Below, one piece after another: positions 8,540 to 18,079 of a DNA stretch of 64,000 nt. Positions within the stretch are counted from its first letter, which is position 1. Each line of letters opens with the position of its first letter. Source of the DNA: Actinobacillus capsulatus DSM 19761. GTDB lineage: Bacteria > Pseudomonadota > Gammaproteobacteria > Enterobacterales > Pasteurellaceae. The translations under genes were made by a program, and so were the position numbers. The stretch lies in NCBI RefSeq assembly GCF_000374285.1, contig NZ_KB893939.1:1-64000 (forward strand). The letters run 5' to 3'. Under the pieces are notes generated by a model that saw only the letters and a list, made by a program, of their open reading frames with translations, made no database searches and was not told the origin of the DNA.

Positions 8540-9382
8540 TTATTCCGGCGTGATCCAACTCACTGTCCACGAAGCAGTTCTTTCAGGAACTAAAACTTCT
8601 GCAAGATACGGCAGCACTTTTTTCATCTGACTTTCTAATTGCCAAGGCGGGTTAATTACAATCATACCGCTTGCGGTCATACCACGTTGATCCGAATCCG
8701 GACGCACTGCTAATTCAATTTGTAAAATTTTGCGGATACCGGTATCAGCTAAACCACGCATAATACGTTTAGTATGCTGACGTAATACAACTGGATACCA
8801 AATCGCATAAATACCTGTTACAAAACGTTTATAGCCTTCCTCAATCGCTTTCACTACCAACTCATAATCTTCTTTTAATTCATATGGCGGATCGATTAAG
8901 ACAAAACCGCGACGTTCTTTCGGCGGTAATGCCGATTTTAATTGCTGAAACCCGTTTTCACGCTTAGCCACTACATTCTCTTTCTTAGCAAATTCTTGAC
9001 GTAACAACGGAAAATCGTTCGGATGTAACTCAGTTAAAATTGCACGATCCTGCGGACGTAACTGGTTAACCGCCAATAACGGCGAACCAGCGTAGTAACG
9101 TAATTTATCGCCTTTATTAATTTTTTTCAGTTCGTTAATGTATAAAGCCACTTCTTCCGGTAAATCTGTACGCTCCCATAAACGGGCTACGCCCTCTAAG
9201 TACTCTCCGGTTTTCTCCGACTCTGCACTCAATAAACTATAACGCCCAACACCGGAATGAGTATCAAGATAAAGAAAGCCTTTATCTTTCTGTTTTAATG
9301 ATTGTAAAATCAAAAGTTGAACAATATGTTTCACTACATCGGCGTGGTTACCTGCGTGGAAACTATGTCGATAACTAAGCAT
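8540..9382 (-). CDS. rlmJ: 23S rRNA (adenine(2030)-N(6))-methyltransferase RlmJ
   Basis: 280 residues, as in E. coli RlmJ (YhiR). The family start MLSYRHSFHAGNHADVVKH is clear, and the N6-adenine methyltransferase motif DPPY is at residues 164-167 (VLIDPPYELKEDY). LDTHSGVGRY carries the SAM-binding loop. The Haemophilus homologue was named ComJ because it lies near competence genes, but its activity is rRNA modification. Its stop is followed at once by the pyrE leader hairpin, so it may act as the leader reading frame for pyrE. Confidence 0.93.
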   Translation of the reverse strand: MLSYRHSFHAGNHADVVKHIVQLLILQSLKQKDKGFLYLDTHSGVGRYSLLSAESEKTGEYLEGVARLWERTDLPEEVALYINELKKINKGDKLRYYAGSPLLAVNQLRPQDRAILTELHPNDFPLLRQEFAKKENVVAKRENGFQQLKSALPPKERRGFVLIDPPYELKEDYELVVKAIEEGYKRFVTGIYAIWYPVVLRQHTKRIMRGLADTGIRKILQIELAVRPDSDQRGMTASGMIVINPPWQLESQMKKVLPYLAEVLVPERTASWTVSWITPE

Positions 9383-9580
9383 AATTCTCTCTTTATTTCA
9401 ATAAGTTAATTCATCAATTTTAACACGGAATAACATAGAAACACAGAAATGTCATCGTAATTTTACATTACGTTGCGTAACATTTTATGTGAAAACAATA
9501 TTTTCATGAACTATTGTTCAATAATTTTTTCACGCTTCCATTTCATCACGCTTAACACCAGAATAAACATAAGGCAGAAT

Positions 9581-10132
9581 ATGAATCTTACTATTCAAAA
9601 CGGAAAATTAATTCACCAACGACAAGTTCCATCCCCTCATTTTAATCAAAGACCTAAAGAAAATGATATTTCACTCCTCGTGATTCATTATATTAGTCTA
9701 CCACCGGAAGAATTCGGTAGTAATTTTATCGACCAATTTTTTCAAGGAAATCTAGATCCGACCATTCATCCTTATTTTGAAGAAATAAAAGATCTACGTG
9801 TTTCTGCACATTGTTTAATTAATCGCAAGGGGGGAATTACCCAATATGTGAATTTTAATGATATGGCATGGCATGCAGGATTATCCGAATTTAACGGACG
9901 AGATAAATGTAATGAATATTCAATAGGTATTGAATTAGAAGGGAGTAACAACCAGCCTTTTACAGAACAGCAGTATCAATCACTCGCAGGTCTAACCAAG
10001 GAAATTATAGCGGCGTATCCGGCCATCACACCTGAGCGTATTGTCGGTCATAATGACGTTTCCCCCGGCAGAAAAATCGACCCTGGTCAATATTTCAATT
10101 GGGAATATTATATAACATTAATAACTAGATAA
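9581..10132 (+). CDS. ampD: 1,6-anhydro-N-acetylmuramyl-L-alanine amidase AmpD
   Basis: Cytoplasmic zinc amidase that releases the peptide from recycled anhydromuropeptides. The open frame extends upstream to 9473. The ATG at 9581, preceded by AAGG, gives 183 residues, the length of E. coli AmpD. Zinc ligands correspond to H36 (VIHYISLPP), H157 and D167 (GHNDVSPGRKIDPG). Substrate-pocket motifs SAHCLINRKG, WHAG and NEYSIGIELEG are present. ampE, often next to ampD, is not here. The gene is followed by a 540-bp non-coding region. Confidence 0.95.
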   Translation: MNLTIQNGKLIHQRQVPSPHFNQRPKENDISLLVIHYISLPPEEFGSNFIDQFFQGNLDPTIHPYFEEIKDLRVSAHCLINRKGGITQYVNFNDMAWHAGLSEFNGRDKCNEYSIGIELEGSNNQPFTEQQYQSLAGLTKEIIAAYPAITPERIVGHNDVSPGRKIDPGQYFNWEYYITLITR

Positions 10133-10204
10133 AATTTATATAATATATTTTAATATAAATTTGAAATATTTTAATAATTATTTATTAATAATAGAATTTA
10201 AAAT

Positions 10205-10316
10205 AAAAAAAGGGCTAGGTGATTAGCCTAGCCAATAAGATAATATAATGAATAAAATTTTCTTAGTTATTTAACGACTGTCCCCTCTGCAATTATGTGG
10301 TATTGCCGAAGTTACG
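10205..10316 (-). ncRNA. Candidate small RNA A
   Basis: A minus-strand unit with all parts in order. The -35-like TTGTAA is at 10350-10345, then 16 bp, then the -10-like TAAAAT at 10328-10323. The body runs from about 10316. The terminator GGCTAGG/CCTAGCC (10233-10227 with 10219-10213) is followed by CTTTTTTTA. The body contains AGAAAATTTTATTCAT (10263-10248), shared exactly with candidate B 303 bp away. No start codon with a Shine-Dalgarno was found. Size would be about 110 nt. No known family was recognised. Confidence 0.45.
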
Positions 10317-10511
10317 AAATATATTTTATTCCAAATAAAATAAATTACAAGCTATTTTTAAACGAAAGATAAATTATTTTTCATCTTTCGTTTAAAAACT
10401 TATTTTCTTAAACAAAATGTATAACTGAACAATGTTCAGTTTAAAAACACTTTCTTACATTCCTATATTAAAAAATAAAAACATACACTAACTTAATATT
10501 CAGCATTAAAA

Positions 10512-10617
10512 GCAAAAAAGCTAGTTCCGAAGAACTAGCCAATATTAGGAATGAATAAAATTTTCTAAGCCATCTGATGATAGCCTGTTTCATGACAAGG
10601 GCTAACTTGCCTAAAAC
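10512..10617 (-). ncRNA. Candidate small RNA B
   Basis: Same layout as candidate A. TTGCTT (10651-10646), 16 bp, and TATTAT (10629-10624) form a promoter-like pair. The terminator GCTAGTTC-TTCG-GAACTAGC (10539-10520) has a UUCG tetraloop and six T (10519-10514). It shares AGAAAATTTTATTCAT (10566-10551) and TATTGGCTAG with A. An ATG-led frame (MKQAIIRWLRK) exists inside it, but there is no ribosome site and it runs through the terminator, so an RNA is more likely. Size would be about 105 nt. Confidence 0.5.
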
Positions 10618-10673
10618 AGTTACATAATAACGTTAATTTACACTAAAGCAAAGTTATTTAAATAAAAACTTAC

Positions 10674-11342
10674 TTAAAATTCTGCAGTAGCACTAAAAAT
10701 CATCACTTCGCCGGTAATCGGGTGCGTAATGGTTAAACTTTCTGCATGTAAACACAATCTAGGCGCTAAACTTTTAGCTAACGGGTTAGCATAAAATTTA
10801 TCACCGAGAATTGGATGTCCTAACGCAAGCGAATGCACTCTTAGCTGATGTGAACGACCGGTAATCGGGGTAAGCTTCACTCGAGTGGTATTATTCGGTA
10901 AATGTGCCAATACTTCATAATGCGTAATCGCCTTTTTGCCTCGTTCGTAGCAAATTTTCTGACGAGGGCGATTTTCCCAGTCACAAATCAGTGGAAAATT
11001 CATTTCGCCGGTATCACCGACTTTTTCGCCTAATTTGCCCCAAAGCAAAGCGATATAATGCTTTTTCGGCTCTCGTTCACGAAATTGACGCTTTAACTCT
11101 TTCTCCGCCGCTTTACTGAGAGCGAATAACAGAATGCCGCTGGTTGCCATATCCAAACGGTGTGCAGGTTCGGTAAAGCCGTATTTCTGCTGTATACGAG
11201 TCATTGCACTGTCATAATACTCCGGACGATTGCCCGGTACGGAAAGCAAACCGCTTGGTTTATTAATCACTAAAATATGATTATCACGATAAACCTCCGT
11301 TAAAAACGGTTCAAGCGGAGGATGATATTCAATTAATGCCAT
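10674..11342 (-). CDS. rluA: Dual-specificity rRNA/tRNA pseudouridine synthase RluA
   Basis: Modifies U746 of 23S rRNA and U32 of some tRNAs. The catalytic motif HRLDMATSG is at residues 61-69. With the start at ATG 11342 the catalytic Asp is D64, the same number as in E. coli RluA. An upstream in-frame ATG at 11354 and a longer frame to 11387 are therefore less likely. The REREPKKHYIALLWG, LICDWENRPRQK and ITGRSHQLRVH blocks follow RluA closely. No strong ribosome site is visible before either ATG. rapA is its upstream neighbour, as in enterobacteria. Confidence 0.92.
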   Translation of the reverse strand: MALIEYHPPLEPFLTEVYRDNHILVINKPSGLLSVPGNRPEYYDSAMTRIQQKYGFTEPAHRLDMATSGILLFALSKAAEKELKRQFREREPKKHYIALLWGKLGEKVGDTGEMNFPLICDWENRPRQKICYERGKKAITHYEVLAHLPNNTTRVKLTPITGRSHQLRVHSLALGHPILGDKFYANPLAKSLAPRLCLHAESLTITHPITGEVMIFSATAEF

Positions 11343-11357
11343 TTTTGTTACCATAAA

Positions 11358-11455
11358 AAACACGGAATGGACGAATATAAGAAACAAGCGGTGAATTTTG
11401 AAGCTTTTTCTGCAAATTCACGCTTGCCGTGTTTCCGTCTATTCCGTGATAAATA
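11358..11455. repeat. Dispersed ACACGGAA-type repeat pair
   Basis: AACACGGAATGGACG near 11358 and CGTCTATTCCGTGAT near 11436 are imperfect inverted copies that bracket an uptake-signal pair (ACAAGCGGTGAATTTTG, then CAAATTCACGCTTG). Related CACGGAA/TTCCGTG units lie at 8470-8530, 9421-9450, 22916-22965 and 24031-24090, always between genes. The hairpin formed here separates rapA from rluA and may terminate transcription. Confidence 0.5.
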
Positions 11456-11457
11456 CT

Positions 11458-14367
11458 CTATTCTTTATTACTTACAATGACACGTAAGCTGTCTAAACGC
11501 CAATTCGCTAATGCAATTTGATTAAGCGATTCGACACGTTGTTTTTCCAGTGCATCAATTTCATCAGCACGAATATTTTTATTCACCGCTTGTAACGAGG
11601 TCAAACGGTGCAATTCCGCACTTAAGGTACTATCCGCTTCTTGGCTGGCTTTTTCAATTAATTCCGGTAATTTGGCTGCAATTTTTTGCTCGCTGATACT
11701 AATTAATTTCTTAATATCCGCTTGCGCCATTTTCGCAATTTTATTTGCCATTTGTTTATTCACCGGTTTTAACTGCTTCTCAAGCCCTGCAAACGACACC
11801 TGAGCCGCCATATCGTTACCTTTATTATCTAATAAGATACGCACTGGTGTCGGCGGCAGGAAACGCGTTAAATTTAAGCCTTTCGGCGCTTGTGTTTCCA
11901 CCATATAGATTGCTTCAAGCAATAAAGTACCTGCCGGTAAGTTTTTATTAATCAGTAACGAAATTGCCGATTTACCGATATCGCCGGAAGTAATCAAGTC
12001 AATACCGTTACGAATCATTGGGTGATCCCAAGTTAAAAACTCAACGTCTTCTCGCATTAGTGCAAGCTGACGATCAAAGGTCACTGTCGTACCGTCTTCT
12101 GCAATACCCGGAAAATCCGGCACAAGCATATGACCGGTCGGACTAATCACGATAGATTGCTCGCCTAAATCTTCCTGTTCTAAGCCGATAACATCAAATA
12201 AGCTCAACGCAAAATTAACTAAGTGCGGATTATTATCTTCTTTCGCAATCGCTTCAGCGAGTTCCTGTGCTGCTTCACCGCCATTTGAATTTAGCTCAAG
12301 CAAACGATCTCGACCTTGCTCTAATTCCACTTTCAACTGTTGCTGGCGCTTAAAGGTTTTTGCAAGAAACTCGTCCAATCCGACCGCTTGCGGGTTCTTC
12401 AGGAAAGTTTCCAACTCTTCACCAAATTCACGGAATAATGCAGCGCCCATCGGACAAGTTTCTTCAAACGCATTCAAACCTTGATGATACCAAGTCGCTA
12501 ATACCATTTGCATTGAATTTTCAAAACATGGTACGTAAATCTGAATGTCATTTTTCTGACCGATGCGGTCTAAACGTCCGATACTTTGTTCCAATAAGTC
12601 CGGATTATCCGGTAAATTGAACAGCACTAAATTGCTCGCAAATTGGAAGTTACGTCCTTCCGAGCCGATATTTGAACTAATCAAGACCTGAGCGCCCTCT
12701 TCCATTTGTGCAAAATAAGCGGAAGCTCTGTCTCGTTCTACAATCGACATTTTTTCATGGAACACCGCTGAGCGAATAGCCTCACGTTCACGTAGAATTT
12801 GCTCAAGCGCAATTGCCGTATCCGCTTGCTTACAAATTACTAAGATTTTCTCGTCACGGTGATTTTTCAGGAAAGTAATCAACCATTCGATACGAGGGTC
12901 AAAATCCGCCCATTTTGCCGCTGGATTCATACGTTGGAATAAACGTTCCGGATAAAGCTGATCATCTTTGGTTACACCGCCCATCATACCCATCATTTTT
13001 AACGCATTGGTATATTGGCTCGGCATTTCCAAGGTAATTTGATGATAAACACGATGTGGGAAACCTTTCACGCCCTGACGCGTATTACGGAATAACACTC
13101 GGCTTGTACCGTGGCGGTCAATCAGTTCACGAATCAATTCTTGACGCACTTGCAAGCGGTCATTTTCTTTCGATTTTTCGCTATTGATCACTTTAAACAT
13201 CGGTTCGGTATCTTGCTCACTGAGTAATTCTGCAATGCTATTTTGCTCGTCATCGCTCAACGGCTTGTCATTCAATAAGCTTGCTACTGCATCCGCTACC
13301 GGTTTGTAATCTTTTTGTTCGGCAACAAAGCGGTTGTAATCATAGAAACGATCCACATCCAATAATGCCAAACGGGCAAAGTGACTTTCTTGCCCTAATT
13401 GCTCCGGCGTTGCAGTTAGAAGTAATACAGCCGGGGTTTGTTTTGATAAACGCTCAACAAATTGATAGCCGACACTTAGATCGTTTTCCGACCATTCTAA
13501 GTGGTGTGCTTCATCCACGATGAGCATATCCCAATTGCTTGCCAATACTTGTTTAGCTCGATTCGGTGAACTTTCTAACCAGTTGATTGAAGCTATCACT
13601 AACGCTTCACTATCAAACGGATTTTCGCTGACATCATTGCCGTCTTCATCCGCTTTATCAAAATCGGTACAACGTTCTTCATCAAATAATGAGAATTTCA
13701 GGTTGAAACGACGTAACATTTCAACCAACCACTGATGTTGCAAGCTTTCCGGTACAAGCACTAATACACGTTCCACTCTGCCGGAGAAAAATTGTTGCTG
13801 TAAAATCATCCCCGCTTCAATGGTTTTACCTAAACCGACTTCATCTGCTAATAACACACGAGGCGCAACACGCTGTCCGACTTCTTTAGCGATATGTAAT
13901 TGGTGCGGAATTAAGCTCGCACGAATACCTCGCATTCCTCGTAATGGCGATTGAAATTGAGCTTGTTGGTGCTGTAATGCTCGATAACGTAAAGCAAAAC
14001 GGTCGGAACGGTCAATTTGTGCTGAAAATAAGCGGTCTTGCGGCTTGCTGAAGTTTACTTTATGGTCTAACTGCATTTCAGGCAATACCGCTTCTTCACC
14101 GGAATCCGCTCGCTTACCTAAATAGATAATAAAGCCTTGGTTTTCAACAACCTCTTCAACATCTAACTGCCATCCCTCTACACTATTGATACGATCGCCT
14201 TTTTGAAATTGCACACGTGTTAAAGGCGCAACTGAAAGCGCATAAATACGCTCTTCCTCAGCGGCAGGGAATTGAATAGTGACAGTACGATTATCACTTG
14301 CTGTAACGATACCTAAACCTAAATTATTTTCTGACTCGCTGATCCAGCGCTGACCTACTACGAACAT
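11458..14367 (-). CDS. rapA: RNA polymerase-associated SNF2 ATPase RapA (HepA)
   Basis: 969 residues, against 968 in E. coli. RapA binds RNA polymerase and promotes its recycling after termination. The N-terminal Tudor-like region begins [20 protein letters not shown]. The Walker A region [14 protein letters not shown] is at residues 174-187 and DEAH at 285-288. Helicase domain 2 shows [20 protein letters not shown] and [11 protein letters not shown]. The long C-terminal part specific to RapA is intact. GGAG-like bases (AGGAGAAATAACCCC) precede ATG 14367. It is distinct from the shorter SNF2 gene at 46558-49425. Confidence 0.96.
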   Translation of the reverse strand: MFVVGQRWISESENNLGLGIVTASDNRTVTIQFPAAEEERIYALSVAPLTRVQFQKGDRINSVEGWQLDVEEVVENQGFIIYLGKRADSGEEAVLPEMQLDHKVNFSKPQDRLFSAQIDRSDRFALRYRALQHQQAQFQSPLRGMRGIRASLIPHQLHIAKEVGQRVAPRVLLADEVGLGKTIEAGMILQQQFFSGRVERVLVLVPESLQHQWLVEMLRRFNLKFSLFDEERCTDFDKADEDGNDVSENPFDSEALVIASINWLESSPNRAKQVLASNWDMLIVDEAHHLEWSENDLSVGYQFVERLSKQTPAVLLLTATPEQLGQESHFARLALLDVDRFYDYNRFVAEQKDYKPVADAVASLLNDKPLSDDEQNSIAELLSEQDTEPMFKVINSEKSKENDRLQVRQELIRELIDRHGTSRVLFRNTRQGVKGFPHRVYHQITLEMPSQYTNALKMMGMMGGVTKDDQLYPERLFQRMNPAAKWADFDPRIEWLITFLKNHRDEKILVICKQADTAIALEQILREREAIRSAVFHEKMSIVERDRASAYFAQMEEGAQVLISSNIGSEGRNFQFASNLVLFNLPDNPDLLEQSIGRLDRIGQKNDIQIYVPCFENSMQMVLATWYHQGLNAFEETCPMGAALFREFGEELETFLKNPQAVGLDEFLAKTFKRQQQLKVELEQGRDRLLELNSNGGEAAQELAEAIAKEDNNPHLVNFALSLFDVIGLEQEDLGEQSIVISPTGHMLVPDFPGIAEDGTTVTFDRQLALMREDVEFLTWDHPMIRNGIDLITSGDIGKSAISLLINKNLPAGTLLLEAIYMVETQAPKGLNLTRFLPPTPVRILLDNKGNDMAAQVSFAGLEKQLKPVNKQMANKIAKMAQADIKKLISISEQKIAAKLPELIEKASQEADSTLSAELHRLTSLQAVNKNIRADEIDALEKQRVESLNQIALANWRLDSLRVIVSNKE

Positions 14368-14465
14368 TTTGGGGTTATTTCTCCTATCTATAAATTCCTA
14401 TTTATTCTACCAAATTTAACGACTCAAAGCGGTCTGATTTATAAAGAATTTTACAAATTTTGGGC

Positions 14466-14498
14466 ATAAAAAAACCGCTTGCAACTAGCAAACGGTTT
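14466..14498 (-). terminator. Rho-independent terminator of the small exported protein gene
   Basis: Minus strand: AAACCGTTTGC and GCAAGCGGTTT pair around TAGTT, followed by a T run. One arm contains an uptake-signal core. It lies 19 bases after the stop at 14517. Confidence 0.7.
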
Positions 14499-14516
14499 CT
14501 TTAAAAACATACCGGA

Positions 14517-14876
14517 TTAGTTTTTATCTAAGTCTAAATCCGCTTTATATTCAATACGGTTATGATCTTTAATTTGAATATCAAGCTCTTGATCGCCACG
14601 CTCAAATTTAAGATCCGCATCATCTCTTTCAATTTCAGCTTCTGTTACTCGGAAATCATGACGTTTTGCATGTGAAATCGCATTTTTAGCAATTACACGC
14701 ACATCGTTACCACGTAAGCGATATTCCACTTCATATTCGCCATTACCTTGGCGATCCGCTTTTACTAATTTACCATTCGGGCGATAAATTTCACGGGGAA
14801 TATCTGTGGCAAATGCCGTTGCAGTAAATAAGCCTAATGTCATTGCTAATAAAGTTGCTTTCGATAACATTTTCAT
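14517..14876 (-). CDS. Small exported protein of unknown function
   Basis: 119 residues from ATG 14876, which has GAAGGA 5 bases upstream; the frame is open to 14930 without a ribosome site. A signal peptide is clear: MKMLSK, then a hydrophobic run, then TATAFA with probable cleavage before TDIPRE. The mature part is highly charged, about 98 residues with many Asp, Glu, Lys and Arg (EIERDDADLKFERGDQE) and no Cys. It is probably periplasmic. The pattern of short beta strands recalls PepSY-like periplasmic proteins, but no family was recognised with certainty. It stands as a single gene with its own terminator, downstream of dgt. Confidence 0.75.
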   Translation of the reverse strand: MKMLSKATLLAMTLGLFTATAFATDIPREIYRPNGKLVKADRQGNGEYEVEYRLRGNDVRVIAKNAISHAKRHDFRVTEAEIERDDADLKFERGDQELDIQIKDHNRIEYKADLDLDKN

Positions 14877-14967
14877 AATTGTCCTTCCGTAATAAAGATG
14901 AAAAATTGTAATACTCCATTTTGGATGCACATAAGACGAATAAATAGCCGCTTAGTTCTTCAAGTTT

Positions 14968-16293
14968 TTATAAACTTTGGTAAAGTTTGAACGCTTGTCC
15001 ATCCGACATACTAGCTAGATAATCGCAAATCACACGAGGGCGTTTTGCCACTTCAGCCTGTTGCCAACGTAAAGCGACATTTTGTGGCAATAAACGCTCC
15101 GGATCGGTACTTAGCATATCGTACAACGCCATTAAAATACGCTGACCTTTATACTCCACCCTTTGCGTTTTTACATCACAAATCACATATTGATACACAA
15201 AGCATTTTAAAATTTCTAACACACATTTCACATCATCCGGTAAATAAGCATTAAAACGTAATAATGGCTCATCAAAGCCCGCTTGCTCACGCCATTGGAC
15301 GTTAGTCACAAAATAATTAACTAAAGCACCGATTACATCTTTCCGTTCATAACGATGTTGTGAAAATAATTTCTGGCTAAGGGTCGGTAAAATCGTTTGA
15401 ATCCAACCGGAAGCACACTGTTCCAGCTGTTGCTGTGCCTGCTGCCACGATTGTGGCGTGACCATACCGCCGGCAATCGCATCTTCCAAATCGTGTACGC
15501 CGTATGCAATATCATCGGCAAGTTCCATAATGCTGCAATCCAGCGATTTATATTTAGTTTTATGCGGTTCAAGCGGATCCTTACTGAAACTTATCATACG
15601 CAATAATTTACGATCTTGCTCGCTTAACGGTGCTAACACCCAATCGAAAAAGGTTTGATCATCGCTAAATATGCCCTTACAGGTTTTGAATTGATGTAAG
15701 TTGATATAAGGTGACTCGGCAAATTGCGGACGAGCTTGCGGTTCGGTTTCTTCAAGCAGTGCAGGATATTTAATAATACCTAACAAGGTTCTGCGAGTGA
15801 GATTCATACCGTGTTGCGGCGTATAGGGTTCAAGTTGAGTCACAATCCGAAACGACTGGGCATTGCCTTCAAAACCGCCATATTCACGCATTTTATAATT
15901 GAGTGCCATTTCGCCGCCGTGTCCGAATGGTGGGTGTCCAATGTCATGTGCAAAACAAAGTGATTCAATCAAACTGCGAGACGGCAATAAAGCGGTCAAA
16001 TTTTCGGCTAAATTTGCAAATTTTTGATCAGAAACGACCGTTTGAAAGGCTTGTTTCTCTCGTAATAATTTGGCACGGATACTACTACCGATCTGCGCGA
16101 CTTCAAGCGAGTGAGTCAGACGTGTACGATAAAAATCATCTTCACCAACTGCGTGAATCTGTGTTTTAGCTTGTAGGCAACGAAAGGCTTCGGAATGCAA
16201 AATTCTCGCACGATCTCGCTGAAACGGTGAACGGTGGTCTTGTTCCCGTTTTTTATCCTCCAAAAAGCGTTCGGTCCAAACATTCGAAATCAT
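14968..16293 (-). CDS. dgt: dGTPase-like HD-domain phosphohydrolase
   Basis: 441 residues. HD-domain metal ligands are visible: H61 in TRLTHSLEVAQIG, and H116-D117 in CFAHDIGHPPFGHGGEMAL, with a later Asp in MELADDIAYGVHDLEDAI. This belongs to the dGTP triphosphohydrolase family (dGTP to deoxyguanosine and triphosphate), in the shorter type-2 class rather than the 505-residue E. coli Dgt form. It diverges from rlmD across 57 bp. Substrate preference cannot be read from sequence; some relatives act on other dNTPs or in phage defence. Confidence 0.85.
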   Translation of the reverse strand: MISNVWTERFLEDKKREQDHRSPFQRDRARILHSEAFRCLQAKTQIHAVGEDDFYRTRLTHSLEVAQIGSSIRAKLLREKQAFQTVVSDQKFANLAENLTALLPSRSLIESLCFAHDIGHPPFGHGGEMALNYKMREYGGFEGNAQSFRIVTQLEPYTPQHGMNLTRRTLLGIIKYPALLEETEPQARPQFAESPYINLHQFKTCKGIFSDDQTFFDWVLAPLSEQDRKLLRMISFSKDPLEPHKTKYKSLDCSIMELADDIAYGVHDLEDAIAGGMVTPQSWQQAQQQLEQCASGWIQTILPTLSQKLFSQHRYERKDVIGALVNYFVTNVQWREQAGFDEPLLRFNAYLPDDVKCVLEILKCFVYQYVICDVKTQRVEYKGQRILMALYDMLSTDPERLLPQNVALRWQQAEVAKRPRVICDYLASMSDGQAFKLYQSL

Positions 16294-16350
16294 CTTTCCC
16301 TCTTTTTCATATATAATAACTGACTTTACGAATTTGATTTTACACTAAAA

Positions 16351-17679
16351 ATGGCACTGTTCTACTCTGAAAAAGCTGCAAAACAGCAAGCAAAAAAATC
16401 AGCGAAAATAACCGCTTATCCGCCGGTTAGTATTCAATCTTTGGACTACCAAGGTTTAGGCGTGGCGAAAATAGGCGGTAAAACTTGGTTTATCGAAAAC
16501 GCCTTACCTAACGAACAAGTTGAAATCCAAGTGTTGGAAGAAAAACGTCAATACGGACGGGCGAAAGCGGTTAAAATTTTAAAGCAATCCGCCGAACGCC
16601 AACAGCCGAGTTGTACTCTCTACGGCAAATGTGGTGGCTGCCAAATGCAGCACATTCCGCTAGATTTACAGCGTGAATCAAAACAGCAGGCACTCTTTCA
16701 ACGCTTACAAAAACTGCAATCACAGCCGATTAATTTTCAACCGATGATCGTCGGTAACGATAAGGGCTATCGTCGCCGAGCAAAACTCAGTATTGCGTTA
16801 CAAAATAATCAGTTAGTGATTGGTTTTAAAATGCAAAATTCAAACCAAATCATACCGCTTGAACAGTGTGAAGTGTTGGTGGAATCGCTTTCTCAGCTTA
16901 TCAAACCGCTACAAGTTCTATTTAGCACGTGGAAGAATAAAAAAACACTTGGACATATTGAACTGGTTCAAGCGAATAATACGATTGCGATGTTGGTACG
17001 TAACGTAGGACAATTCCATCCGCAAGATAGCCAAAATTTGCAACAATTTGCCGAAAAATATTCACTTTCATTGTTTGTTATGGCCGCTGAAAATGATATC
17101 GTTCAACTAAATGGCGAAGCACCGTACTACCAAATTCATGGTATAAAATTGGGCTTTTCGATTCGTGATTTTATTCAAGTGAATGGCAACCTAAATGAAA
17201 AAATGGTGGATAAAGCGCTGGAATGGCTCAATCTTTCTGCGCAAGATAGAGTATTGGATTTATTCTGTGGTATGGGCAACTTCACCTTGCCAATTGCCAA
17301 ACACGCCGGCTTTGTTGTGGGTGTAGAAGGCGTTGAAACGATGGTTGAACAAGCCAAGCAGAATCAAGCTACAAGCGGTCTAAAAAACGTAGAATTTTAC
17401 CAAACCAACCTAGGCGAACCTTTTGCCGATAAAGCGTGGGCAAGTGAGCCGTTTAACAAAGTTTTATTAGATCCGGCGCGTAACGGCGCATTTTTCTGCT
17501 TGGATCACTTAGCCGCATTGAATCCCGAAACGATTGTCTATGTTTCCTGCAACCCCGCCACATTAGTGCGAGATGCGGAAAAACTAATTCAAGCCGGTTA
17601 TAAACTGCAAAAAGCGGCAATGATCGATATGTTCCCACATACCGGACATTTGGAATCTATCTCGTTATTTACTAAATAA
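16351..17679 (+). CDS. rlmD: 23S rRNA (uracil(1939)-C(5))-methyltransferase RlmD
   Basis: 442 residues (E. coli RlmD has 433). The TRAM RNA-binding domain spans about residues 20-78. The 4Fe-4S cluster Cys are C88, C94 and C97 (CTLYGKCGGCQMQH) plus a later one in LEQCEVLVE. The SAM loop is DLFCGMGNFTLPIA, and the catalytic nucleophile lies in VSCNPATLVRD near the C-terminus. DPARNGA carries the DP motif. The cluster and overall match favour RlmD over RlmC. The gene stands alone, read away from dgt. Confidence 0.94.
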   Translation: MALFYSEKAAKQQAKKSAKITAYPPVSIQSLDYQGLGVAKIGGKTWFIENALPNEQVEIQVLEEKRQYGRAKAVKILKQSAERQQPSCTLYGKCGGCQMQHIPLDLQRESKQQALFQRLQKLQSQPINFQPMIVGNDKGYRRRAKLSIALQNNQLVIGFKMQNSNQIIPLEQCEVLVESLSQLIKPLQVLFSTWKNKKTLGHIELVQANNTIAMLVRNVGQFHPQDSQNLQQFAEKYSLSLFVMAAENDIVQLNGEAPYYQIHGIKLGFSIRDFIQVNGNLNEKMVDKALEWLNLSAQDRVLDLFCGMGNFTLPIAKHAGFVVGVEGVETMVEQAKQNQATSGLKNVEFYQTNLGEPFADKAWASEPFNKVLLDPARNGAFFCLDHLAALNPETIVYVSCNPATLVRDAEKLIQAGYKLQKAAMIDMFPHTGHLESISLFTK

Positions 17680-17781
17680 TGAACACATTATCACAGCATA
17701 AACCGAAATTAGGTTGATTTATACTTAGGATATTCTGTGATGATAATCTTGAAGAAATAGGAATTGTTTTGACAAGATATA

Positions 17782-17814
17782 GAAAAAAAGAAACCCCATA
17801 GAAAACCTACGGGG
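17782..17814 (-). terminator. Terminator downstream of tRNA-Asn
   Basis: Minus strand: CCCCGTAG and CTATGGGG form an 8-bp stem with one G-U pair, followed by TTTCTTTTTTT. It lies about 95 bases past the tRNA 3' end and is the first terminator downstream of it. The remainder of 17680-18079 holds only the tRNA. Confidence 0.7.
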
Positions 17815-17909
17815 CAAATTCTTTTGTTCTAATTCTGGAGGTATGAATCACTGTTTTATAAAAGGAGACAAATAAAACAAGAACAAAAGCAAAACTAAAG
17901 GAAATTAGT

Positions 17910-17985
17910 TGGCTCCTCCTGCGGGACTCGAACCTGCGACATATGGATTAACAGTCCACCGTTCTACCGACTGAACTAAGGAGGA
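17910..17985 (-). tRNA. tRNA-Asn (anticodon GTT)
   Basis: 76 nt with encoded CCA. Acceptor TCCTCCT pairs with AGGAGGA, the D arm is AGTTCAGTCGGTAGAAC, the anticodon loop reads CTGTTAA with GTT, and the T arm carries GGTTCGAGTCC. All arms pair. Confidence 0.97.
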
Positions 17986-18079
17986 ACATTTCGGTAAAAA
18001 ATAATAGCGCTAAACCGTTTTAGCGTCAAACGCTATAACCTAACTTGTCAATTCTTTGCAATTCTTGAATTTTAGCGAC

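Larger units (their letters stand above)
10133..10673. other. Gene-free AT-rich region with hairpins
   Basis: No credible protein gene is seen on either strand. Besides the two candidate small RNA genes described separately, it holds a perfect 14-bp hairpin (TTTAAACGAAAGAT 10357-10370 with ATCTTTCGTTTAAA 10383-10396). It also holds a 19-bp palindrome AACTGAACA-A-TGTTCAGTT (10423-10441). The palindrome could be an operator; its owner is unknown. Confidence 0.7.
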
